From NCBI RefSeq assembly GCF_014639155.1, contig NZ_BMFT01000001.1:372001-436000 (forward strand): DNA of 64,000 nucleotides. Direction: 5' to 3'. The notes below the pieces were generated by a model. It ran no database searches. It was not told the DNA's origin and saw only the letters and a list, made by a program, of their open reading frames with translations. A program made the translations under genes and the position numbers. Numbering within the stretch: the first letter of the stretch is position 1; every line of letters starts with the position of its first letter. This document shows positions 42,956 through 52,065 of the stretch, in pieces. Origin of the DNA: Paenibacillus segetis. GTDB taxonomy: Bacteria; Bacillota; Bacilli; Paenibacillales; Paenibacillaceae.

Positions 42956-43299
42956 GTGTTCCCAGATGGATTTCCTGATGAATTAATTAACGAGTTGGAA
43001 CAAAGAACGGGACGGCAGATTATTGGGAATAAGCCAGCTAGTGGTACAGCTATTCTGGATGAACTTGGACAAAAGCATATGAACACCGGTGCACTCATGT
43101 CTATACTTCAGCGGATTCAGTGATTCAGATTGCGGCTCATGAAGAGGTTGTTCCTTTGGAAGAACGGTATCAAATCTGTGAAATTGCTATACCTGTGAGT
43201 AAGACATTTTCGGATATTGGAGCAACGGTTGCAGATAACTTCGATGTAACAATGCCCCAATTTGGACAGAGTCTCTTGCAGGAACTTACTGTATCATAA
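42956..43299 (+). pseudogene. deoB: deoB (phosphopentomutase) relic 2
   Basis: Reads [37 protein letters not shown], then after a single-base deletion near 43100 [20 protein letters not shown] and QICEIA, then jumps to [19 protein letters not shown] and SLLQEL. These are middle and C-terminal parts of phosphopentomutase (ribose-1-P/ribose-5-P interconversion). The first hundred and about two hundred central residues are missing, so it is non-functional. The final stop lies in a half copy of the dispersed repeat. It and repeats account for most of 42769-43484. Confidence 0.85.
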
Positions 43300-43313
43300 G
43301 TAAGGGGAAAATT
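43289..43313 (+). repeat. Dispersed repeat, right-half copy 7
   Basis: GTATCATAAGTAAGGGGAAA, the right arm alone, directly joined to the end of the deoB relic. Confidence 0.6.
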
Positions 43314-43345
43314 TGGCGTAAGGTAATGGAAAACGGAGAAAATGA

Positions 43346-43398
43346 AAAGACGTCCTGGAGAAGCTACTGCTTTAGCAGTGCCTTCTTCTGGACGTCTT
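43346..43398 (-). terminator. Long hairpin, terminator of the acetyltransferase gene
   Basis: A nearly continuous stem: AAGACGTCC with GGACGTCTT outside, GAGAAG with CTTCTTC, ACTGC with GCAGT around TTTA. On the minus strand it ends in TCTTTTC, 87 bp after the acetyltransferase stop. Confidence 0.7.
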
Positions 43399-43484
43399 CC
43401 TTCATGGTCATGGGAGTGGGTTGAGACCACATGAAGGTTGTTGTTATATTTCTGACAGCGATAGAATCACCGATTGGCGCCTGA

Positions 43485-44048
43485 CTAAAGGGCTTCTTTC
43501 AAAGAGCGGATGACTTTGCACGGATTGCCGACAGCCAAACTATCTGGCGGAATGTCCTTCGTAACGACACTGCCGGCCCCAATCACGCTGTTCGCTCCGA
43601 TCGTCACACCAGGTAGGACTATAGCGCCTGCACAGATCCATACATTATCACCAATATTGACTGGATGTGTGTATTCCAATCCCGCTAACCGTTGCTCTAC
43701 ATCCATAGCATGTTCTTCCGTTATAAGGCAGACGTTAGGCGCAATAAATACATTGTTACCAATTGTAATTTTCCCGCTGTCCATGAGCTTGCAGTTAACA
43801 TTGAGAAAAAAATTATCTCCTACCGTGGTATTGTACCCATAAGTGCAGAAAAGCGGCTGCTCTACAACGCAATTATCTCCGGTCTTTCCCAGCAGCCCGC
43901 GAATGGCGACCTGTCGTGCTTCTTGGTCCAGTGGGTGTATATTGTTATATTCGTATAGCTTTTTCACGGTATCAGCACGGTCTGCGACAAGCTCAGGATC
44001 GCCAGGTTGGTATAACATACCAGCATGCGATTTTTCTTTTTCGTTCAT
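43485..44048 (-). CDS. Maltose/galactoside O-acetyltransferase family protein
   Basis: 187 residues from ATG 44048 with AAAGGAG eight bases upstream (GTT-rich longer reading from 44069 not preferred). An N-terminal Mac domain (GMLYQPGDPELVADR) precedes a left-handed beta-helix of hexapeptide repeats (IGNNVFIAPNVCL, IGDNVWICAGAIVLPGVTIG, IGAGSVVTKDIP). Catalytic His is in the TEEHAMD loop. It transfers acetyl from acetyl-CoA to a sugar hydroxyl. Full length. A repeat copy lies upstream at 44129. Confidence 0.9.
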   Translation of the reverse strand: MNEKEKSHAGMLYQPGDPELVADRADTVKKLYEYNNIHPLDQEARQVAIRGLLGKTGDNCVVEQPLFCTYGYNTTVGDNFFLNVNCKLMDSGKITIGNNVFIAPNVCLITEEHAMDVEQRLAGLEYTHPVNIGDNVWICAGAIVLPGVTIGANSVIGAGSVVTKDIPPDSLAVGNPCKVIRSLKEAL

Positions 44049-44128
44049 AACATCAACTCCTTTATTCATATCAGCGAAAGTATCTTAATATAAGGGATGA
44101 TAAGATTCAACTATAAAATTACGACATA

Positions 44129-44168
44129 TTACGGTGAACCGTATCATAAGTAACGGCAAGTTTTTTCG
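44129..44168 (+). repeat. Dispersed palindromic repeat, copy 8
   Basis: TTACGGTGAACC plus GTATCATAAGTAACGGCAAG and TTTTTTCG. The GGCAAGTTTTTTCG right flank is shared with copy 10 at 54762. It lies between azoR and the acetyltransferase gene, both on the minus strand. Confidence 0.85.
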
Positions 44169-44214
44169 GAAAACTTAGTGTCATACCAAAATGATCGGCT
44201 GATAAAATAATTTC

Positions 44215-44874
44215 TTATTTAGCTGCTAACTTTGAAGCCTGCTCTTTAGCTTCTTTATATGCTTTTTGTAATACTTCATTTCTGTCCAGAAATGCTGTTC
44301 CTTGAATTCGAACTGTTTCAAAATCCTCGATTCCCATTATATCAAATATGGACTTCAAAAATTTATTTGAGTAGTCAAGTTCGGTATAAAAATCTTTATT
44401 GGTGTAAATTGATCCACTAGCTTGAATTGTAACTACGCTTCTTCCATCGTCGAGAAGTCCAACGGATACTCTACCATTACTCATTGGGGTTTCAATATAT
44501 CTAAACGTTTCCCGTGCAATCATAACATTATCTATATAATCTTTTAGTTTTGAGGGGATATTAAAGTTATGCAATGGTAATACAACGACGTACTTATTAG
44601 CACTTTTGAATTGTTTTAGTATCTCGTTCATGCGGTCTGTTACATTTTTCTCTTGAATTGTTAATTCTTTTCCTTCTGCTTGTTTAGCCCATGCACTCAA
44701 AACAATTTTATCTATTACGGGGACTTCAACGTCGTATAGATCAATTTGTTCTATAACCTCGTCATTCGGATGCTTCTCTTTGTATACTTTTTTAAAGTAA
44801 TTGAGCATATCTAGACTTGCAGAAGTTATAGAATCAAAATCTGGGTGTGCATTGATGATCAGTAATTTTCTCAT
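44215..44874 (-). CDS. azoR: FMN-dependent NADH-azoreductase / quinone reductase
   Basis: 219 residues with CAGGAGGAAA before ATG 44874. Flavodoxin-like NAD(P)H oxidoreductase: IINAHPDFDSITSASL near the N-terminus, VVVLPLHNFNIPSKLKDYID for FMN binding, IARETFRY, and IQASGSIY for the isoalloxazine region. It reduces quinones and azo compounds in the cytoplasm and protects from thiol-reactive stress in relatives. Divergent from an Rrf2 regulator with a palindrome between, so most likely regulated by it. Confidence 0.87.
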   Translation of the reverse strand: MRKLLIINAHPDFDSITSASLDMLNYFKKVYKEKHPNDEVIEQIDLYDVEVPVIDKIVLSAWAKQAEGKELTIQEKNVTDRMNEILKQFKSANKYVVVLPLHNFNIPSKLKDYIDNVMIARETFRYIETPMSNGRVSVGLLDDGRSVVTIQASGSIYTNKDFYTELDYSNKFLKSIFDIMGIEDFETVRIQGTAFLDRNEVLQKAYKEAKEQASKLAAK

Positions 44875-44987
44875 GTATATTTCCTCCTGAAGTTAAAAGT
44901 TATTATCGACAAAACTAATCGACGATTTATTTAATCCATAATATATCATCCCAATAGGTGAGTCAATTTGTACTCCCATGCAATTTG

Positions 44988-44999
44988 TGTAAATTTACA
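44988..44999. promoter_or_regulatory. Operator candidate between azoR and the Rrf2 gene
   Basis: TGTAAATTTACA is a perfect 12-bp palindrome, with TTTG and AAAC outside it, just upstream of a TATACT -10-like box at about 45014. Confidence 0.45.
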
Positions 45000-45062
45000 A
45001 AACGAAATAGATGCTATACTATTTTATTTACGTTATCCTTCTCATGAAAGTAGGTGAGTTAT

Positions 45063-45557
45063 ATGCAGTACAGTGTAATGGTTGAATATGCTTTGCACAG
45101 CCTTGTTTATTTGATAGATATACCAGAGGAGTCAACTATAGGAATTAAAGATCTATCAGAATTTCAAGGACTTTCGGAAACGTATCTCTCGAAAGTTTTC
45201 GGTAAATTGTCTAAATCCGGTATCGTAAGTTCTACACCTGGTGTAAAAGGTGGTTATAAATTAGCTAAACCTCCCGAAGAGATTACGTTTTGGGATGTAA
45301 TTGAAGCAGTTGAGGGAAAGAAACCTATATTTCAATGTAAAAATATATTAAAAACTAATTTAATGTATAGGGATAATGAGGACTGTACATCATGTACTCA
45401 AAACAATCCAACATGTATAGTCAATCTGGCAATGCAGGAAGCAGAAGAGCATATGCGTGAGGATTTGCGTAAAAAAAACCTTGCTTGGTTAAATAGAGAG
45501 CTGGATCAAGTTTTACCTGAGAAAGTACGAACGGATAGTCGAAACTATTTTAAATGA
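45063..45557 (+). CDS. Rrf2-family transcriptional regulator
   Basis: 164 residues from ATG 45063, six bases after AGGTG (the GTG at 45054 lies inside that site). Rrf2 winged helix: VMVEYALHSLVYL, TYLSKVFGKLSKSG, GVKGGYKLAKP. Four cysteines in the C-terminal region (FQCKN, CTSCTQNNPTC) may ligate an iron-sulfur cluster or act as a thiol switch, as in other Rrf2 sensors. Divergent from an azoreductase, it probably regulates a redox or electrophile response. Terminator at 45575. Confidence 0.88.
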   Translation: MQYSVMVEYALHSLVYLIDIPEESTIGIKDLSEFQGLSETYLSKVFGKLSKSGIVSSTPGVKGGYKLAKPPEEITFWDVIEAVEGKKPIFQCKNILKTNLMYRDNEDCTSCTQNNPTCIVNLAMQEAEEHMREDLRKKNLAWLNRELDQVLPEKVRTDSRNYFK

Positions 45558-45574
45558 CGGATTGCGATAAAAGA

Positions 45575-45612
45575 GGGCCACCCATTATGGGTGGCCCTTA
45601 AACTTGCCATTA
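45575..45612 (+). terminator. Terminator after the Rrf2 gene, part of the dispersed repeat
   Basis: GGGCCACCC pairs with GGGTGGCCC, followed by TTAAACTTGCC and CATTACCGGG. The hairpin and the AACTTGCC run reproduce the left half of the dispersed repeat; the right half is missing. Confidence 0.75.
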
Positions 45613-45741
45613 CCGGGACAAAGCATTTATGTATCCGGAAATCTTTTTCAAAAGTTATTGACCAATAAAGCGAACATCGTGTACAATGAACACTGTTAAC
45701 TATTTTGTCTGTTTACTTTTTAAAGATAGGAGGTACATGGT

Positions 45742-46209
45742 GTGGTATCAAAAAATGAAGATAACAGGTCAAACTATGTTGAAAAGGCGATTATCTCCTT
45801 TAGTAAAATCATGTCAGATAACCAGAAGAGTATGATGGATAACTTAAATCGAGCAAATAAGGGAGAACTTTTTGTTTTGCGTATTTTGACATTGCGTAAT
45901 GCGGAGGTGCTCCCTTCTGAACTGAGTGAAGCATTGAACAGCAGCACGGCACGAATATCCGCATTGCTCGGAGCACTGGAAAAAAAGGGGCAGATTAGGC
46001 GCGAGATCGACAAAAGCAATCGCCGCAATATCCTTGTGACCATCACCGAAGCTGGGCGTGAGCGAGCTGAAGCTGAAATGAATGAAATCGAAGGACGCAT
46101 GGCTAAGGTATTTACCGAAATGGGTGAAGCGGATACGGCAGAGTTCATCCGGTTGATAAAGCTGTTTTCAGATCTTTCGAAAGATGAAGATGGTTGTCAA
46201 AGGGGATAA
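45742..46209 (+). CDS. MarR-family transcriptional regulator
   Basis: 155 residues from GTG 45742, eight bases after AGGAGG. Winged helix-turn-helix of the MarR type: LRNAEVLPSELSEALNSSTA, RISALLGALEKKGQIRREID, RRNILVTITEAGR. It precedes two ABC half-transporter genes on the same strand by 143 bp and is the likely repressor of them. The start, an atypical GTG, has a strong site so the call is firm. Ligand unknown. Confidence 0.88.
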   Translation: MVSKNEDNRSNYVEKAIISFSKIMSDNQKSMMDNLNRANKGELFVLRILTLRNAEVLPSELSEALNSSTARISALLGALEKKGQIRREIDKSNRRNILVTITEAGRERAEAEMNEIEGRMAKVFTEMGEADTAEFIRLIKLFSDLSKDEDGCQRG

Positions 46210-46352
46210 GTTACCTTCCGGAAAACCGACAATTTTGTTAATATGCGGGCTTTGTGGCCTGTATAAAAATGCTACTCCATTACTAACAGGGTTTATTATA
46301 AATAGAGTTACACCGAATACTGTATATAGAAAAATGGGAGGAATCATAATCT

Positions 46353-48113
46353 ATGCTAAAGATTTTCAAATATCTCAAACCCCAAGAATGGTTGATGGCA
46401 TTATTTAGCTTGATTTTTGTGGTAGTGCAGGTTTGGCTGGATTTGAAATCGCCAGACTATATGGCGGAAATCACCACATTAGTGCAAACACCCGGAAGCG
46501 CGAAAAGTGATATTTGGCTAGCTGGGGGTAAAATGCTTCTTTGCACATTCGGTAGTTTATTAGCCGCTGTCATTGTTGGTTTTTTTGCCGCCCGAATTGC
46601 CGCAGCGTTCTCCAAACGTCTGCGCAGTTTGCTCTTTAATAAGGTGGACTCCTTTTCAATGGAGGAAATTAATCGCTTTTCTACCGATAGCCTAATTACC
46701 CGTTCTACTAACGATATTACGCAGATTCAAATACTGGTTACGATGGGACTTATGTTGGTTGTCAAAGCGCCGATTATGGCAGTGTGGGCAATCACAAAAA
46801 TCTCCGGAAAGGGCTTTGAGTGGACACTCACCACAGTCGGGGCGGTTGTGTTTCTAATTGTAATGGTTAGCCTTATCATGATTTTTGTCTTACCAAAATT
46901 CAAAAAGATGCAGGCACTGACGGATAATATGAACCGGGTTACTCGTGAAAACCTGACTGGTCTTCGCGTAGTTAGGGCATACAACGCCGAAGATTACCAA
47001 GAGAAAAAATTTGAAGAAGCCAACGAGGAATTAACTAGCACCCAGTTATACACTAGCCGCGCTATGGCAATTATGATGCCCGTCATGATGATGATTATGA
47101 GTGGACTCTCCCTTGCCATATACTGGATTGGTGCATACCTTATTGACGCAGCGGGAATGACAGATAAACTGCCGCTCTTCTCAAATATGGTTGTATTTTC
47201 TAGTTATGCGATGCAAGTTGTTATGTCATTTTTGATGTTGGTTATGATCTTCATCATGCTCCCCCGTGCCAGTGTTTCTGCCAAACGGATCAACGAGGTA
47301 CTGGATACCGAACCTACAATACTCGATGGAAGCCGAATGGAAGGCGTCCCTGGTTTGAAGGGTGAAGTGACGTTCAGAAATGTGGGCTTCAAATACCCAG
47401 ACGCAGCAGATTATGTGTTGAAGGACGTGAATTTTACGGTAAAGCAGGGTGAAACGATCGCATTTATCGGATCCACAGGTAGCGGTAAGTCAACTCTGAT
47501 CAACCTTGTGCCGCGCTTCTTTGACGCAACCGAGGGAGAAATCTTGTTTGACGGTGTGAACATCCGAGAGTACGCACAGGAAGCTTTGCACAACAAAATT
47601 GGCTATGTACCGCAAAAGGCGGTGCTGTTTAAGGGGTCTGTTTCCTCTAACGTAGCATATGGAGAAAACGGCAGAGAAGGATTTTCGACGGACGAAATCA
47701 AGAAAGCAGTTGCCATCGCACAAGGCACAGATTTTGTGGAGCGGATGGATGGCGGCTATGAAGCAGACATTGCCCAAGGTGGCGCAAATATATCAGGCGG
47801 GCAGAAACAGCGACTTGCTATTGCCCGTGCGGTCTGCAGGAAGCCGGAGCTCTACATCTTTGACGATTCCTTTTCGGCACTGGATTACAAGACTGACCGG
47901 GTTGTGCGCGGTGTACTAAAGAGAGAAACTGCTGGTGTGACAAGTATGATTGTAGCGCAACGTATCGGTACGATTATGGATGCTGACCAGATTATCGTGT
48001 TGGATGAAGGCAGGGTTGTGGGACAAGGTAGCCACAAGGATTTGCTGCAAACCTGCGAAGTATATAGACAAATTGCCATGAGCCAATTAAGCGAGGAGGA
48101 ACTTAGTTCATGA
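46353..48113 (+). CDS. Heterodimeric ABC exporter, half-transporter 1 (degenerate ATP site)
   Basis: 586 residues: six membrane segments (residues 15-310), then an ABC domain. Walker A GSTGSGKST, signature ISGGQ, Walker B LYIFDDSFSALD, where the usual catalytic Glu after Walker B is Asp. GGGAGGA lies upstream of ATG 46353. The next gene overlaps by 4 bp and supplies the partner. Such LmrCD/BmrCD-like pairs export drugs or lipids. The Asp is expected for the inactive composite site of this family, not a defect. Confidence 0.9.
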   Translation: MLKIFKYLKPQEWLMALFSLIFVVVQVWLDLKSPDYMAEITTLVQTPGSAKSDIWLAGGKMLLCTFGSLLAAVIVGFFAARIAAAFSKRLRSLLFNKVDSFSMEEINRFSTDSLITRSTNDITQIQILVTMGLMLVVKAPIMAVWAITKISGKGFEWTLTTVGAVVFLIVMVSLIMIFVLPKFKKMQALTDNMNRVTRENLTGLRVVRAYNAEDYQEKKFEEANEELTSTQLYTSRAMAIMMPVMMMIMSGLSLAIYWIGAYLIDAAGMTDKLPLFSNMVVFSSYAMQVVMSFLMLVMIFIMLPRASVSAKRINEVLDTEPTILDGSRMEGVPGLKGEVTFRNVGFKYPDAADYVLKDVNFTVKQGETIAFIGSTGSGKSTLINLVPRFFDATEGEILFDGVNIREYAQEALHNKIGYVPQKAVLFKGSVSSNVAYGENGREGFSTDEIKKAVAIAQGTDFVERMDGGYEADIAQGGANISGGQKQRLAIARAVCRKPELYIFDDSFSALDYKTDRVVRGVLKRETAGVTSMIVAQRIGTIMDADQIIVLDEGRVVGQGSHKDLLQTCEVYRQIAMSQLSEEELSS

Positions 48114-49954
48114 GTGAACAAAAGACGAACAGAAGACCGGCGGCTGGAGGCAGGATGGGACGAGGAGGTGCGGAAAAGGCGAAGGATTTTAAGAGAACCT
48201 GGGGCAAACTGATTGCCTATTGTAAAAATTATATGCCTGTAATAGTTGTCGCGCTTGTTCTAGCGGCAATCGGGACAGTGCTGCAGATTATTGGCCCGGA
48301 TAAGCTGAAGGAAATGACCAATGAGATTATGAAGGGGCTACCTCAGTTAGTAGACGGCGTTTCGATTGCCGGTGCAATTGATCTTACCGCGGTGAGGAAT
48401 ATTGCATTCCTGCTGGTAGCATTTTATGCAGGATCAGCGATCCTCAGCTTTATGCAAAGCTATATAATGGCAACGGTAACGCAAAAAATAAGTAAAAATA
48501 TGCGTACTGGCATATCAAAAAAAATCAACAAACTGCCATTGAAATATTTCGATAGAGTAAGTTACGGTGATATACTCAGCCGGGTAACTAACGATGTGGA
48601 CACAATCGGGCAAACGATGAACCAAAGTATTGGGAGTCTGGTTACATCTATCACCATGTTTGTGGGATCGGCTTTCATGATGTTTTACAACAATTGGATT
48701 ATGGCATTAACTGCTATTGGCTCAAGTGTTCTTGGTTTTCTCATTATGGGTATTATCATGGCAAAGTCACAGAAATACTTCGTTCAGCAGCAAGAAGGTT
48801 TAGGTGTCGCTAATGGACATATTGAAGAAGTTTATTCCGGTCATAATGTAGTGAAGGTTTATAATGGTGGCAAGGAAGCCAAACGCTATTTTGAGAATGT
48901 GAACGAGAGCCTGTATGAAAGTGGTTGGAAGAGTCAGTTTATGTCTGGTCTGATGATGCCGCTCATGATGTTTATCGGCAACTTGGGTTATGTGTCCGTC
49001 TGCGTGGTGGGTGCAGCGCTGGCTATGAATGGAACCATCAGCTTCGGTGTGATTGTCGCCTTCATGTTATACATCCGACTGTTTACCCAGCCTCTTTCTC
49101 AAATTGCGCAAGCCTTTCAGAATCTGCAAAGAACCGCTGCTGCCAGCGAGCGTGTATTTGAGTTCTTTGACGAGGAAGAACTATCCGATGAAAGCCAAAA
49201 AGCAAAACAGCTTGGCAATGTTAAGGGTGATGTGGAATTCCGTCATGTAAAATTCGGATATACACCCGAAAAAACGGTTATCAATGATTTTTCGATCAAA
49301 ATTAAAGCTGGACAGAAAGTTGCCATTGTCGGACCAACTGGCGCAGGTAAAACCACCATTGTTAATCTGCTGATGCGCTTTTATGAACTGGACAGTGGAG
49401 AAATTCTGCTGGACGGTGTTCCAATCAGCCAAGTGCCGCGTGAGAATGTGCATGAGCAGTTTTGTATGGTATTGCAGGACACATGGCTTTTCGATGGCAC
49501 GATTAAGGAAAACATCGTCTATTGCAAGGAGGGCGTTACAGAAGAACAAGTGGTTGCTGCCTGCAAAGCAGTGGGACTTCATCATTTTATCAGAACCCTA
49601 CCACAAGGGTATGATACATTGTTAAATGACAAGGCTAGTCTTTCACAGGGGCAAAAACAGCTTGTCACTATTGCTAGAGCAATGATTCAAAACGCCCCAA
49701 TGCTGATTCTTGATGAGGCGACAAGCTCGGTAGACACCCGCACCGAACTTTTGATTCAGGAGGCTATGGATAAGCTAATGGTAGGACGTTCATCCTTTGT
49801 CATTGCCCACCGTCTGTCCACCATAAAAAATGCCGACCTAATCCTGGTGATGAAGGATGGGGACGTTATCGAAAGTGGTAATCACAAAGAACTAATGGAA
49901 GAGGGCGGCTTCTACGCTGAACTTTACAACAGCCAGTTTGAACCTGCTGCATAG
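48110..49954 (+). CDS. Heterodimeric ABC exporter, half-transporter 2
   Basis: 614 residues: a basic glycine-rich N-terminus, six membrane segments (about 35-330), then an ABC domain with Walker A GPTGAGKTT, signature LSQGQ (altered from LSGGQ) and Walker B LILDEATSSVD with the catalytic Glu intact. The altered signature pairs with the Asp Walker B of the first half-transporter to form the degenerate site, while this Walker B and the ISGGQ of its partner form the active one. It starts ATGA-overlapped with the previous gene, with GAGGAGG upstream. A strong terminator follows at 49976. Confidence 0.92.
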   Translation: MSEQKTNRRPAAGGRMGRGGAEKAKDFKRTWGKLIAYCKNYMPVIVVALVLAAIGTVLQIIGPDKLKEMTNEIMKGLPQLVDGVSIAGAIDLTAVRNIAFLLVAFYAGSAILSFMQSYIMATVTQKISKNMRTGISKKINKLPLKYFDRVSYGDILSRVTNDVDTIGQTMNQSIGSLVTSITMFVGSAFMMFYNNWIMALTAIGSSVLGFLIMGIIMAKSQKYFVQQQEGLGVANGHIEEVYSGHNVVKVYNGGKEAKRYFENVNESLYESGWKSQFMSGLMMPLMMFIGNLGYVSVCVVGAALAMNGTISFGVIVAFMLYIRLFTQPLSQIAQAFQNLQRTAAASERVFEFFDEEELSDESQKAKQLGNVKGDVEFRHVKFGYTPEKTVINDFSIKIKAGQKVAIVGPTGAGKTTIVNLLMRFYELDSGEILLDGVPISQVPRENVHEQFCMVLQDTWLFDGTIKENIVYCKEGVTEEQVVAACKAVGLHHFIRTLPQGYDTLLNDKASLSQGQKQLVTIARAMIQNAPMLILDEATSSVDTRTELLIQEAMDKLMVGRSSFVIAHRLSTIKNADLILVMKDGDVIESGNHKELMEEGGFYAELYNSQFEPAA

Positions 49955-49975
49955 AATATAGTCAATTGGATTCTA

Positions 49976-50004
49976 GGAGCTTGTCGCGCCGCGACAAGCT
50001 CCTT
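49976..50004 (+). terminator. Strong terminator after the ABC exporter
   Basis: GGAGCTTGTCGC pairs perfectly with GCGACAAGCTCC around GCC, followed by TTTTG. Confidence 0.93.
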
Positions 50005-50359
50005 TTGCATTTTTCGTCGGATATCATATTGATCCCGTTTATTTTACGCTTGTCGTTCAATTATATGGTGTTCTCCAATCAAGCGATCCGTACTGGGGCC
50101 AATCGGGTGGTAGAGGATTTTTGGGCTATATTTTTTGATGGTTTTTCTTCGATGCAGAGCATTTACATCGTATAAAATACGATATGTTTTACGTATGTCA
50201 ACGAGAGATAATTGAATGTTTAGGCAAAACGAAGTGGTCATTCGCACATTTTAAAAATGACTACAAACAATTGATAGAGTATACACTGTTATGAAGGCGT
50301 ACAGTGGATTGGTGATAGCTGCTCCAGGAACCACAGTATTCTGGAAAATCCCGCCAAGG
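50005..50359. other. Intergenic region, no gene identified
   Basis: About 355 bp between the ABC exporter terminator and the convergent MerR gene. Short open frames on both strands lack ribosome binding sites and recognisable protein features. I see no operator or repeat copy. Confidence 0.4.
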
Positions 50360-50773
50360 TTATCTAGTATTTACTTTGTCTTCTTTCGTAAGTTCTTGGT
50401 ATAGGGCAAGTTTCTCTTCCGCTAGAGAAATATTGTAATCAATTTCTTGCCGCTTGGCTTCCAGTTCCATCAGATGCTTCTCAAGGATTTCAATTCGATT
50501 TTTTAAGGTAGGAGTATACTTAGAAAGATTCTCCCCTTGTTGAATTTTATCCATCACACAGCCCTCACGAGTAAATTCCGTAATCTCCTCAAGCGATAAT
50601 CCCAATTTTTTTAGGTTATTTAGACATTGAATGTAGGAAACCTCGCTTTCTTGGTAGACACGTGCCCCTCCATTTTTACGCTGGGGTTCATGTAGCACCC
50701 CAATTTTTTCATAATAGCGAATCGTATAGGGAGTTAATCCCGTTTTTTCTGACACTTGGCTTATTGTAAGCAT
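50360..50773 (-). CDS. MerR-family transcriptional regulator
   Basis: 137 residues with AAGGAGGGG before ATG 50773. MerR winged helix (TISQVSEKTGLTPYTIRYYE, GARVYQESEVSYIQCLNNL) and a long C-terminal coiled coil for dimerisation; no large effector domain. Two cysteines (YIQCLNN and REGCVMD) could sense thiol or metal. Divergent from a metallo-hydrolase gene whose promoter has the 19-bp spacer typical of MerR targets, so it likely activates that gene. Relatives respond to aldehydes or oxidants. Confidence 0.9.
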   Translation of the reverse strand: MLTISQVSEKTGLTPYTIRYYEKIGVLHEPQRKNGGARVYQESEVSYIQCLNNLKKLGLSLEEITEFTREGCVMDKIQQGENLSKYTPTLKNRIEILEKHLMELEAKRQEIDYNISLAEEKLALYQELTKEDKVNTR

Positions 50774-50900
50774 TCGATTTTTGCCCCTCCTTTTTATGTT
50801 GATATTGGAAACTATTATACAGCTTGCAGTTGACTCAAAGTCATAAGTAAATATTTACAATCGCCCCTAACTTCGCCCTGAAAAAGCTCTTGACTTCTAG

Positions 50901-50931
50901 TTGACTCTAACTTGTAAGTTAAAGTTACTAA
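50901..50931 (+). promoter_or_regulatory. MerR-type promoter with 19-bp spacer
   Basis: TTGACT (50901-50906) and TACTAA (50926-50931) are 19 bp apart, with the dyad TAACTTGTAAGTTA in the spacer. This is the classic architecture for MerR activation and drives the metallo-hydrolase gene. Confidence 0.75.
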
Positions 50932-50971
50932 TGGAAATGCAGGCAACTACAAACACAAAAGGGGTATAACA

Positions 50972-51916
50972 ATGAACAACGAATATTTCACGATTCAACA
51001 AGCATCGGAAGGTATTTGGGGTGCTATTTCGGTTCCAGGCAGCGGTTCTCTGGGGAATGCAACAATTATTGATCTTGGGGATTTAACCGTAGTAGTAGAT
51101 ACAACTAACCTGCCGCATTCTGGTGCTTTGTTACGTCATACTGCTGAACAATTAACAAATAAACCGGTTAAATATGTAGTGAATACACATTTTCGTGGAG
51201 ATCATGTTAACGGCAATCAGGAATTTATGAAAAGCGAATTTATATCTACTGTTTGGACAAGAGATTTGCTATCTGATATGGGCGAAGTGAATATTGATCT
51301 TATGCAACAAAACATTCAAAAGTTAATAACTAGCCTAAATCATGTACGTTCACAGCAAAGTGATTCCCACATGTTAACCGAAATTGACTATGATCTTTCT
51401 GTACAGCGAGCCCTGTATGATGCCATCCCTTCCCTTTCCAGGGTGGTACCCACGATAACCTTTGACGATAAACTCGTTATTCAAGGAACAAAGCGAAGTA
51501 TCGAAGTTTTATCTTACGGAGGTGGTCATTCTTTAAGTGATGCTATTGTGTACGTTCCAGAAGAGCAAACTTTGATCGCTGGTGATTTAATATCGACGAA
51601 GACGATTCCAGTCATGCCACACGGTAATCCATACGCTTGGATACGCATCCTTAAACGCATTCAAAAAGACCTCAAGGTCGATACTGTCGTTCCGGGACAC
51701 GGAGATGTGTCTAATTCAGATCGAATCATGGATGTCATACACTTTTTGGAGAACACGATCGCTTATGTTTCTGGAGCTGTAGCAAGCGGGGAATCAGAGT
51801 CTTATTGGTTGGAACAAGGAGTATTACAAGGTTATGAGGATTGGCATCTGCCCCAGTATTTCAGATGGAACTTTCGCTGGCTCTTTAACGGTATGCTTGT
51901 TCAAAACAACAGATGA
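50972..51916 (+). CDS. MBL-fold metallo-hydrolase
   Basis: 314 residues with AAAAGGGG before ATG 50972. Metallo-beta-lactamase fold: the zinc motif appears as NTHFRGDHVNG (HxxxDH form; the first His ligand replaced by H-F-R-G-D-H spacing), then GGGHSLSDAIVYVP (third His), and a late VPGHGDVS (His ligand). The family covers glyoxalase-II-like and other hydrolases; substrate unknown. Controlled, most likely, by the divergent MerR protein through a 19-bp-spacer promoter. Length is normal. Confidence 0.85.
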   Translation: MNNEYFTIQQASEGIWGAISVPGSGSLGNATIIDLGDLTVVVDTTNLPHSGALLRHTAEQLTNKPVKYVVNTHFRGDHVNGNQEFMKSEFISTVWTRDLLSDMGEVNIDLMQQNIQKLITSLNHVRSQQSDSHMLTEIDYDLSVQRALYDAIPSLSRVVPTITFDDKLVIQGTKRSIEVLSYGGGHSLSDAIVYVPEEQTLIAGDLISTKTIPVMPHGNPYAWIRILKRIQKDLKVDTVVPGHGDVSNSDRIMDVIHFLENTIAYVSGAVASGESESYWLEQGVLQGYEDWHLPQYFRWNFRWLFNGMLVQNNR

Positions 51917-52065
51917 GACAACAAGCAACACTGTTTGTATTCCTATCGCGCACGGTTGCATGAGCTATGGTATTCCTGAGGTCGGAAACCATAGCTGCCA
52001 TGACCCAGACATTCTGTCCGCCAGCGGAGTATAGGCCGTCGGTGTTCAATTGGAATGAAAAGAAT

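Noticed and set aside
46184-46408. Open frame between the MarR and ABC exporter genes.
   Set aside because: No ribosome binding site, overlaps both neighbours, and no recognisable protein features.
49966-50247. Short open frames on both strands after the ABC exporter terminator.
   Set aside because: The first begins inside the terminator hairpin; none has a ribosome binding site or family features.
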